Shown in pieces: positions 8,058 to 14,427 of a stretch of 14,427 nucleotides of DNA (the stretch's first letter is position 1; each line of letters begins with the position of its first letter). Source of the stretch: an uncultured Fidelibacterota bacterium. GTDB taxonomy: Bacteria > Marinisomatota > Marinisomatia > SCGC-AAA003-L08 > GCA-002707645. Both the position numbers and the translations under genes were made by a program. The stretch lies in assembly GCA_913020255.1 (NCBI GenBank), contig CAJWAW010000017.1:1-14427 (forward strand), read 5' to 3'. The notes beneath the pieces were generated by a model, which was not told the DNA's origin, searched no databases, and saw only the letters and a list, made by a program, of their open reading frames with translations.

Positions 8058-9307
8058 TGAAATACTATTTATCTATATTATTACTTTCTGGTATGATTTA
8101 TTCTCAAAAAATATTAATACCAATGGATAATAACCAAAATGATCATTTAAAAGCTTACGGATTAATTTTTTGGACTCTTCAAAAAGAAATTAATGTTGAT
8201 TGGCTTTTAAACTATAAAAATGGTTCATTTATAATTGATAATAAAGATATAATTAATAAAGAAGCGCTACTTAGGGGTGTAACGTTTCAACCAATTAATA
8301 TTAATGAAATAAATCAAATTTATGCTACTATTGATAATAATAATATGGATATCGTTTTATTAGAAAAGGCTCCAAAAATTGCTGTTTATTCTCCAAAAGA
8401 TAAACAGCCTTGGGATGATGCAGTAACTCTTGCACTAACATATGCTGAGATTGATTATGACATGGTCTTTGATCATGAAGTATTACAAGGAGAACTAAAA
8501 AATTATGACTGGCTACACTTGCATCATGAAGATTTTACTGGCCAATATGGTAAGTTCTACAAAAATTATAGAACTAGACCTTGGTATAAAAAACTTGAAA
8601 ATGACTTCAATCAAATTGCAAAAGAACATGGATTTTCGTCTGTTCATATTCTTAAAAAAACAGTAGCACAAAAAATAAAAAATTATATCGCTAATGGTGG
8701 TTTTATATTTGCTATGTGTTCGGCTACTGACTCTTTTGATATTGCTCTTTCTGCATGGAATACAGATATAGCAGAATCAGTTTTTGATGGAACTCCAATT
8801 GATCCTAATTATAAAAATAAATTAGATTATTCTAATACTGTCGCTTTTGAAAACTTTGATTTATATACAAGTCCACTAATTTATGAATTTTCTACTATAG
8901 ATTTTCCGCCTAGTCATATTCCGAGATTAAATGGAGCAGAGGCTGATTATTTTACATTATTTGAATTTTCAGCAAAATGGGATCCTGTGCCAACAATGCT
9001 AACTCAAAATCATGTATCGATTATTAATGGTTTTATGGGACAAACAACTGGATTTAATAAAGATTATTTAAAAAAATATGTTTTAATTATGGGTGAAGAT
9101 TACGCCTCAAATCAAGCTAAATATATTCATGGCAATATTGGGAAAGGAACATTTACTTTCTTAGGTGGTCATGACCCTGAGGATTATAAACATTTAGTAG
9201 GTGATCCTGCGACAGATTTATCCTTACATAGAAATTCTCCTGGCTATCGCCTCATATTAAATAATGTATTATTCCCTGCAGCTAAAAAGAAAAAAAGGAA
9301 AACTTAA
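8057..9307 (+). CDS. Exported GATase/ThuA-like protein (sometimes labelled 'asparagine synthetase B')
   Basis: The 416-residue protein has a signal peptide (MKYYLSILLLSGMIYSQ) and an amidotransferase-like fold. Visible marks are KIAVYSPKDKQPWDDAV (107-123), the strand KNYDWLHLHHEDFTG (148-162), the elbow-like GGFIFAMCSATDSFD (214-228) with Cys221 where class I amidotransferases carry the nucleophile, and GKGTFTFLGGHDPED (362-376), which resembles the C-terminal 'GKGRV...GH' segment of ThuA-like domains. The tail is very basic (KKKKRKT). I recall that proteins of this type in Bacteroidetes-like genomes are annotated 'asparagine synthetase B', but nothing here resembles an ATP-pyrophosphatase synthetase domain (no SGGxDS loop), and export makes an asparagine-synthesis role improbable. 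Substrate is unknown. The ATG overlaps the TPR gene stop by one base (TAATG); it is the last gene of the operon and converges with the transporter genes, overlapping by 4 bases. Confidence 0.8.
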   Translation: MKYYLSILLLSGMIYSQKILIPMDNNQNDHLKAYGLIFWTLQKEINVDWLLNYKNGSFIIDNKDIINKEALLRGVTFQPININEINQIYATIDNNNMDIVLLEKAPKIAVYSPKDKQPWDDAVTLALTYAEIDYDMVFDHEVLQGELKNYDWLHLHHEDFTGQYGKFYKNYRTRPWYKKLENDFNQIAKEHGFSSVHILKKTVAQKIKNYIANGGFIFAMCSATDSFDIALSAWNTDIAESVFDGTPIDPNYKNKLDYSNTVAFENFDLYTSPLIYEFSTIDFPPSHIPRLNGAEADYFTLFEFSAKWDPVPTMLTQNHVSIINGFMGQTTGFNKDYLKKYVLIMGEDYASNQAKYIHGNIGKGTFTFLGGHDPEDYKHLVGDPATDLSLHRNSPGYRLILNNVLFPAAKKKKRKT

Positions 9308-10107
9308 CTAGAGGCGCTTTCATATCGCAATAAGCCTTTTTTCCAAATGATAGTTGTTAACCATAAGAATATAGTAGCAATTATACCTTGAAGTAATAAC
9401 AAGTAATAATCAACTCCAAAAATTAAAATTCTTGTTGGTACGGAGCATATAAAAGCCATTGGGAAAAAACTAAATAAAAATTTTCTAAACCATCTTTTAT
9501 AAATTGCATCTGGTCTTCTTGAATATTTAGTTAATTCACTAGCAAGCCACCCTGCATATGAAAAATTTCTAAACCAAAATGCTAAGCTTGAAATTATAAA
9601 TTCAAAAGAATAAAAAATAAATATTCCAAAAATAATTGAAATAAAATAAAAAACATGATTTATAACCATAAATTGATACTCATGATATATATATGTTAAT
9701 CTAAAAAGTAGGATAAGTAATATAAATAAAGAAATCAAAGCATTTGTCGTAACATATCTAAATGAAATAAAAAATTGGGAATTAATAGGCTTTAATAAAA
9801 TAAAATCTAGATCACCACTTTTAACCTTATTATTAACCTCAAACACATTGCCACCCATAAAAAAAACATACAATAAATCTGATATATATAAAGTAACCAA
9901 AAATATCACTACAGCATCTTTATTAAATTCACCAAGAGAATCAGTAAATTGAAATATAACATGAAAAAAGAAAAATAAAGCTCCATAATAAACAGCATCA
10001 ATAAATATTTCAAAAATAAAATTTAATTTAAATTCCATATCTCTAGATAAGGTGTTTCTAAAAAAAGCAAACCAAATTTTAATATACTTACTGGCCAAAT
10101 GCTTCAT
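9304..10107 (-). CDS. ABC-2 type transporter permease (COG3694-like)
   Basis: The 267-residue integral membrane protein has about six hydrophobic helices (for example 36-54, 66-84, 120-136, 150-176, 212-231, 235-254). The motif VKSGDLDFILLKPINSQF (95-112) matches the 'R-x-G-x-L-D-x-x-L-x-(K/R)-P' hallmark of this ABC-2 family, and FPMAFICSVPTRILIFG (215-231) and the C-terminal GLLRYESASS also fit. N-terminal MKHLASKYIKIWFAFFRNTL and the following SRDMEFKLNF are the usual cytoplasmic lead-in, so I keep the first ATG. It overlaps the upstream permease gene by 20 bases, a sign of translational coupling. Together the two permeases would make a heterodimeric channel energised by the ATPase two genes upstream. 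The substrate of this transporter class is not known to me; export is assumed from the family. It is the last gene of the minus-strand unit. Confidence 0.9.
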   Translation of the reverse strand: MKHLASKYIKIWFAFFRNTLSRDMEFKLNFIFEIFIDAVYYGALFFFFHVIFQFTDSLGEFNKDAVVIFLVTLYISDLLYVFFMGGNVFEVNNKVKSGDLDFILLKPINSQFFISFRYVTTNALISLFILLILLFRLTYIYHEYQFMVINHVFYFISIIFGIFIFYSFEFIISSLAFWFRNFSYAGWLASELTKYSRRPDAIYKRWFRKFLFSFFPMAFICSVPTRILIFGVDYYLLLLQGIIATIFLWLTTIIWKKGLLRYESASS

Positions 10108-10903
10108 AATCCTTTATACCTGCCTTATAAATTAAAAAACTTATCGCAGTTAAAATCATACACCAAATAAATCCATAAAAAAATAAATCTACCCAATCAT
10201 ACCCAGGAATTATTCCCGTAGCTATACTAACTGGTAAATCTACTAAATAAGGGATTGGAGTCCACTCTATAATTTTTAAAAAACTTTCTGGAAATAAGCG
10301 GATAGGTATATACTGACCTGATATCATTAACATACCTAAATTATATGCCGTAACAATAGATCGAACTTCGCCAAACCAAAAAGCAAAACACGCCATTATA
10401 AAATAAATACAATATGATAAATAAATAGATAATATCAAACAAACAAAAAAGCCTATAATGCTTGATAGAGTTGTAAATATCATATTGGGAAAAATTGCAA
10501 TAAAAAAACAGATCAGTATCATATAAACAATGTAATATAATGAGTTGACTCCTATAAACATCATGAAATTATACCAAAAATATGAGATAGGACGAATAAG
10601 ATACTTATTAATTAATCCTTGTCGTATTTCAACAATCATTTGTGAAGATGTCATCCAAGAAGATTTTAATTGACCTACAATAATAGATAAAAAAATAAAA
10701 ACAATTAACCTATTAAATGAAAAGAGGTCTGATGACCCAGACATTATAATAGGTGATTGATTATTGGACTCAAAAATTAGTGACCAAATTTGATATTCAA
10801 TAAATAATCCTGATAAAATAGCAAATAAACCAATTAGAGCATTACCCCTATATTCTAGTGCCTGTACCCAATTAATTCTTAATATTGAAAGATATTTAAT
10901 CAA
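10088..10903 (-). CDS. ABC-2 type transporter permease (COG4587-like), TTG start
   Basis: The 271-residue membrane protein has about six predicted helices and the marks of its family: the lead-in ILRINWVQALEYRGNALIG (7-25), VEIRQGLINKYLIRPISYFW (91-110) equivalent to the 'G-x-L-x-x-x-L-(I/L)-R-P' motif, FPESFLKIIEWTPIPYLVD (204-222) and the C-terminal AGIKDYEAFGQ. The start is a TTG (CAA on the given strand, 10901-10903), since no ATG lies upstream in frame before the ATPase stop and the next Met is residue 54, which would remove the first helix. ATT as the following codon is a less likely alternative. The gap to the ATPase stop is 3 bases. It pairs with the downstream permease to form the membrane part of one ABC transporter. 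Confidence 0.9.
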   Translation of the reverse strand: MIKYLSILRINWVQALEYRGNALIGLFAILSGLFIEYQIWSLIFESNNQSPIIMSGSSDLFSFNRLIVFIFLSIIVGQLKSSWMTSSQMIVEIRQGLINKYLIRPISYFWYNFMMFIGVNSLYYIVYMILICFFIAIFPNMIFTTLSSIIGFFVCLILSIYLSYCIYFIMACFAFWFGEVRSIVTAYNLGMLMISGQYIPIRLFPESFLKIIEWTPIPYLVDLPVSIATGIIPGYDWVDLFFYGFIWCMILTAISFLIYKAGIKDYEAFGQ

Positions 10904-10906
10904 AAA

Positions 10907-11899
10907 TTATTTTATATATTTCTCTGGATTTTGAAAGAAGTTTTTCATAGCATCATCTACGGGTATATCTTCGAAGCTAATATTATTTGCGGTATGATTT
11001 TTTAATAAAGCTCCTAACAATTTCTGCAAATCGATCTCAGATAAAATTGCAGTTAAAATTTTATCATCTAAATTAAAAGAATACTGCTTTTTTAATGACT
11101 CAATCAAGCTATCATTAGGAGAATTATCAAATTCAAAGATTAATCTTCTCTTTGGATTTATTTTCTGTACTAATGATTTAAAATCGCCATCATAAACTGA
11201 TTTCCCTTTATTTAAAACAAAAACCCTTTTACACATTTCTTGAATGTCTTTTGTATAATGACTAGTAATAACAAATGTTGTTTTATGCTCTTTATTATAA
11301 TATTTAACAAACTCTCTTATTTTTGATTGTGAAATAACATCAAGTCCCAAAGTGGGTTCATCAAGTAAAATAATCTTAGGCCTATGTAATAGTGCTGCTA
11401 TAATTTCCATTTTCATTCTTTCGCCTAGTGATAGTCTCCTAACTTGAACATTTATTTTATCTTTCACATCTAAATAATCAACTAATTCATCTAGCGTTTC
11501 ACTATATTCTTTATCATTTAAGTTATATATATGCTTATTTAATAAAAAAGATTCTGAAGCAGGAATATCCCACCATAGTTGATTTTTTTGACCCATTACA
11601 ACTGATATATTACTTAAAAAGTTATGATTTCTGTCCCATGGATTATACCCGTCAATACTAATACTCCCATTGTTTGGATGTAATAATCCAACCATTAATT
11701 TAATTAGTGTTGTCTTACCTGCACCATTCTCTCCAAGAATACCAATCACTTCCCCTTTATCAATTTGAAGATTAATATCATCTAAAGCTGTAAAGATTTT
11801 ATATTGTCTATTGAAAAATGATTTCAGGGCTCCCTTTAATCCCGCTGATCTTTGAAACAGTTTAAATGATTTAGTAATATTATTTATTTTGATTAACAT
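10907..11899 (-). CDS. ABC transporter ATP-binding protein (COG4586-like)
   Basis: The 330-residue ATPase has all catalytic motifs intact: Walker A GENGAGKTT (56-64), Q-loop glutamine Q104 in VMGQKNQLWW, signature LSLGER (156-161), Walker B IILLDEP (176-182), D-loop LGLD (184-187) and the switch histidine H214 in ITSH. The signature LSLGER in place of LSGGQ is usual for this branch. An N-terminal extension (residues 11-37, SFKLFQRSAGLKGALKSFFN) and a C-terminal accessory region (about 245-330) are also typical. It powers the two ABC-2 permeases that follow at 3-base spacing and 20-base overlap. The ATG lies immediately after the TAG of the upstream secreted-protein gene with no base between, so it is probably translated from the same message. 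The transported substrate cannot be told from sequence. Confidence 0.93.
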   Translation of the reverse strand: MLIKINNITKSFKLFQRSAGLKGALKSFFNRQYKIFTALDDINLQIDKGEVIGILGENGAGKTTLIKLMVGLLHPNNGSISIDGYNPWDRNHNFLSNISVVMGQKNQLWWDIPASESFLLNKHIYNLNDKEYSETLDELVDYLDVKDKINVQVRRLSLGERMKMEIIAALLHRPKIILLDEPTLGLDVISQSKIREFVKYYNKEHKTTFVITSHYTKDIQEMCKRVFVLNKGKSVYDGDFKSLVQKINPKRRLIFEFDNSPNDSLIESLKKQYSFNLDDKILTAILSEIDLQKLLGALLKNHTANNISFEDIPVDDAMKNFFQNPEKYIK

Positions 11900-14427
11900 C
11901 TATCTTAATAAAATCATTTTATTAGAAGCCGTATAATTTGGTGAAATTAACTGATAAATATACACACCAGATGGCATATTTTTACCCTCTTGATTTTTAC
12001 CATCCCAAGTAATAGAGTATGATCCAGAAAGAATATAGCCAGATAATAGCGAGTTAATTATTCTTCCATTAATATCATATATATTTAATTTAATGTTTTC
12101 ATTTTTTTCTAAGATAAAATCAATTGTAGTAATTGGATTAAATGGATTTGGATAATTTTGACTTAACGTAAAGCTTGCAGGGTACTCAGCATCTAACGAA
12201 TCTAGACATTCTTCACATGGATCGTATCTAAATTCCACTTCTCCATTTAAATCATAAAACATTACATCTGTTATACTATGAATAAATCCTAAATAATCAA
12301 CCTGATCGAATAAAAATCCACAGCCTGGATTAATAGCATCTGGCGAAATAAAGTCAATTAAATCACGAGATGTCATAGGTGCTTCACCATATACAATAGT
12401 AGAATATTCTTGCTGATTTATTTCTATAAATCCTGGGCATGAATCATCAATACTATTGCATACATAAATATCCCAATTAACTAATTCTTGTCCAAGAACC
12501 CAATTACTAATAGAAGCATTTGAATTAATTGAACTTTCATCAGCCAACCCATCATTATTAGCATCTTTACAAATATTATCATAGCTACACCAATTAATCT
12601 TAAATTCAAATTTTACTAAAGGGTCAACTGTATGATAAGGAATAGATAAGTCTAAACCATTAGAACCTGTACTTAAAAATGTAAATGAATTTTGTCCTGA
12701 TATAATTCCATTATTATTTTCATAGATAGGCCAATCACTTGAACAAGTTCCATAGCCATCATTACTACCATTACACTCCCCATAATCATCAACATTATTT
12801 TCTATATCATCTGGACATAAATCACATCCATCAGGAACACTATCTTGATCAGTATCTAAAGAATCATCAAAACCTTCACATATATCACATTCATCAGGAA
12901 TTGTATCTTGATCTGAATCTATCATATCATCATAACCTTGACATATGTCATCACTGTCACAGACCCCGTCACCATCGGAGTCATCTAATGCATCTAATGG
13001 GCAAGTATCTAAGCAATCAATTACGCTATCACCATCGGTATCTAAAAAGTCATCTTGTCCAGGACAAATATCATCACTATCACATGATCCATCACCATCT
13101 GAATCATCTAGAGCATCTAAAGGACAAGCATCTAAGCAATCCACCACACTATCCTCATCAGTATCTAAGAAATCATCTTGTCCAGGACAAATATCATCAC
13201 TATCACATGATCCATCACCATCTGAATCATCTAAAGCATCTAATGGACAGGTGTCTAAACAGTCTACCTGGCTATCACCATCGGTATTTAAAAAGTCATC
13301 TTCGCCAGGACAAATATCATCACTATCACACGATCCATCATCATCAGAATCATTATTGATATCATCAGGACAAAAATCATCACTATCACAAACACCATCA
13401 CCATCACTATCATCAAAAATATCAAATGGACAATCATCGCAATCATCAGGAACTCCATCTGTATCCGTATCTAAATTATCATCAAAACCATCGCAAATAT
13501 CCTCACTATCACATACGCCATCACCATCAGAGTCATTTAATGCGTCTAATGGACATGCATCTAAACAATCAACCACGCTATCCCCATCAGTATCTAAAAA
13601 ATCATCTTCGCCAGGACAAATATCATCACTGTCACAAGAACCATCACCATCTGAGTCATCTAACGCGTCTAATGGGCAGGTATCTAAACAGTCTACCTCG
13701 CTATCACCATCGGTATCTAAAAAGTCATCTTCACCAAGACAGATATCATCACTATCACAAGAACCATCGCCATCTGAGTCATCATTTACATCATTAGGGC
13801 AAACATCATCACTATCACAGACCCCATCACCATCTAAGTCATCATTTACATCATTAGGACAAACATCCTCACTATCACATACGCCATCACCATCTGAGTC
13901 ATCTAACGCGTCTAATGGGCAGGTATCTAAGCAGTCTACCACGCTATCCCCATCAGTATCTAATAAATCATCTTCACCAGGGCAAATATCATCACTATCA
14001 CAAGACCCATCGCCATCTGAGTCATCGTTTACATCATTAGGGCAAATATCATCACTATCACAAGCACCATCACCATCAGTATCATAATCACATATAGCCC
14101 CGCCATTTAATATTAATGAAAACACTTGTTGCTCATTTAAAAACATATCATATTGATCTTTAGCACTAATAGAAATATCTACTATCTCTGAATTAGGAAT
14201 AAGGGAAATTACCTCAAACGTTAACATTGTTTGATTTATATCAATATTAATCTGATCATTCGAAGATTCCACGCTATATGTAATCACATCTTGATTCATC
14301 ATCACCTGATCCGGGTCAATGATATAATTATTTAAATCTAGTAATTCATAAATCTGATTTATATACATTGGTTCATCATAAACAACATCAGAAAATTCAT
14401 TGATCAGCATTGGCGGATCATTGATTG
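11900..14427 (-). CDS. Partial large secreted calcium-binding protein: cadherin-like domain, TSP type-3 repeats, T9SS sorting tail
   Basis: The reading frame stays open past the ATG at 14410 to the window edge, adding INDPP before that Met. There is no signal peptide at 14410, and INDPP matches the 'N-D-x-P' linker of cadherin/Ig-like tandem domains, so the true start lies outside the window. Residue numbers below count from the Met at 14410. Residues 1-105 look like one cadherin-like domain. Residues 108-539 are 21 acidic thrombospondin type-3 units (DxDGDGxxDxxDxCP) that bind calcium. Residues about 540-745 form a Cys-containing unique region (FEFKINWCSYDNICKDANND GLADES and others) I cannot name. 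The last 90 residues are a T9SS type A sorting domain. The protein should cross the outer membrane and be anchored on or released from the cell surface. It lies directly upstream of the ABC transporter genes. Confidence 0.88.
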   Translation of the reverse strand, partial: INDPPMLINEFSDVVYDEPMYINQIYELLDLNNYIIDPDQVMMNQDVITYSVESSNDQINIDINQTMLTFEVISLIPNSEIVDISISAKDQYDMFLNEQQVFSLILNGGAICDYDTDGDGACDSDDICPNDVNDDSDGDGSCDSDDICPGEDDLLDTDGDSVVDCLDTCPLDALDDSDGDGVCDSEDVCPNDVNDDLDGDGVCDSDDVCPNDVNDDSDGDGSCDSDDICLGEDDFLDTDGDSEVDCLDTCPLDALDDSDGDGSCDSDDICPGEDDFLDTDGDSVVDCLDACPLDALNDSDGDGVCDSEDICDGFDDNLDTDTDGVPDDCDDCPFDIFDDSDGDGVCDSDDFCPDDINNDSDDDGSCDSDDICPGEDDFLNTDGDSQVDCLDTCPLDALDDSDGDGSCDSDDICPGQDDFLDTDEDSVVDCLDACPLDALDDSDGDGSCDSDDICPGQDDFLDTDGDSVIDCLDTCPLDALDDSDGDGVCDSDDICQGYDDMIDSDQDTIPDECDICEGFDDSLDTDQDSVPDGCDLCPDDIENNVDDYGECNGSNDGYGTCSSDWPIYENNNGIISGQNSFTFLSTGSNGLDLSIPYHTVDPLVKFEFKINWCSYDNICKDANNDGLADESSINSNASISNWVLGQELVNWDIYVCNSIDDSCPGFIEINQQEYSTIVYGEAPMTSRDLIDFISPDAINPGCGFLFDQVDYLGFIHSITDVMFYDLNGEVEFRYDPCEECLDSLDAEYPASFTLSQNYPNPFNPITTIDFILEKNENIKLNIYDINGRIINSLLSGYILSGSYSITWDGKNQEGKNMPSGVYIYQLISPNYTASNKMILLR
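11903..12172 (-). other. T9SS type A C-terminal sorting domain (Por_Secre_tail type)
   Basis: The final 90 residues begin FTLSQNYPNPFNPITTIDF, continue with a strand pair around IKLNIYDINGRIINSLLSG and a turn SITWDGKNQEGKNMPSGVYI, and end in ASNKMILLR. These are the classical blocks of the TIGR04183-type sorting signal: NYPNPFNP, (L/I)x(I/V)YDxxGR, WDG(K/R)(N/D)xxGxxxxSGVYxY and a final K(M/L)xLxR. The domain is recognised by the type IX secretion machinery after export by Sec, and is usually cleaved. It shows that the host has, or descends from a lineage with, T9SS. Confidence 0.95.
12794..14089 (-). repeat. Thrombospondin type-3 repeat array, 21 units, coding
   Basis: Twenty-one consecutive units of 20-22 residues follow the pattern D-(S/T)-D-G-D-(G/S)-x-x-D-x-x-D-x-C-P. 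Most carry two cysteines, a pattern that allows disulfides in addition to calcium ligands. Units alternate between a DGDGSCDSDDICPG form and a DGDSVVDCLDTCPL form; together they make a 41-residue (123-base) higher-order repeat seen six times, three copies of it in tandem at 12983-13351. The region is visibly richer in G/C than the rest of the window, as Asp, Gly and Cys codons demand. The last unit decays into a degenerate Asp/Asn/Gly-rich stretch before the unique domain. Confidence 0.95.

Noticed and set aside
9312..9342. Intrinsic terminator for the plus-strand operon
   Set aside because: The stem is only AGGC/GCCT with an 18-base loop, and the T-run is part of the permease coding sequence (Lys codons on the other strand); too weak to call.
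12739..14087. Long open frames on the plus strand across the repeat array, encoding Ser/Pro-rich and His/Tyr-rich repetitive peptides
   Set aside because: They are antisense shadows of the TSP3 repeats: periodic Asp/Gly/Cys codons on the minus strand leave stop-free frames on the plus strand. They have no signal peptide, domain or start context, and the minus-strand product is unmistakable.
12794..14089. CRISPR-like array, suggested by regularly spaced near-identical segments
   Set aside because: The period (about 60/123 bases) is an exact multiple of three, the frame is open throughout, and the translation is a classical TSP type-3 array; the 'spacers' are just the diverged half of each unit.

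Overview
The window is very AT-rich DNA that is almost entirely coding, with tiny gaps or overlaps between genes. Three signs point to the FCB (Bacteroidetes-like) superphylum, most probably a marine Candidatus Marinimicrobia (SAR406) genome. The rightmost protein ends in a type IX secretion (T9SS) type A sorting domain with the NYPNPFNP motif. There is a DUF4159/DUF4175 gene pair. The secreted module at the left edge resembles ones I associate with Marinimicrobia. The taxon is an inference from protein style and base composition, not from a marker gene.

Left block (1-2185, minus strand): a 582-residue envelope protein (barrel-like N-terminal region, TPR-like helical middle, BamE/SmpA-like C-terminus) is followed after 5 bases by the N-terminal 143 codons of a secreted protein that runs off the left edge. 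A roughly 100-base AT-rich divergent intergenic region (2186-2284) separates this block from the next and is the only real gap in the window.

Middle block (2285-9307, plus strand): four abutting or overlapping genes form an apparent operon: an exported DUF4159 protein, a 1104-residue DUF4175 membrane-anchored coiled-coil protein, an exported TPR protein, and an exported GATase/ThuA-like protein of the kind sometimes labelled 'asparagine synthetase B'. The MoxR ATPase, DUF58 and VWA genes that often accompany DUF4159/DUF4175 are not in the window. Two amidotransferase-fold proteins thus flank a membrane scaffold and a TPR protein. This is the best candidate here for a poorly described system, probably an envelope complex.

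Right block (9304-14427, minus strand, converging on the middle block with a 4-base overlap): a large secreted protein, cut by the right edge, carries a cadherin-like domain, 21 thrombospondin type-3 calcium-binding repeats, a unique domain and a T9SS sorting tail. It is followed with zero spacing by an ABC transporter: an ATPase (COG4586-like) and two ABC-2 type permeases (COG4587/COG3694-like). The tight packing suggests one transcript, but a functional link between the calcium-binding surface protein and the transporter is only an inference. I saw no RNA genes, insertion sequences, CRISPR arrays or convincing intrinsic terminators.
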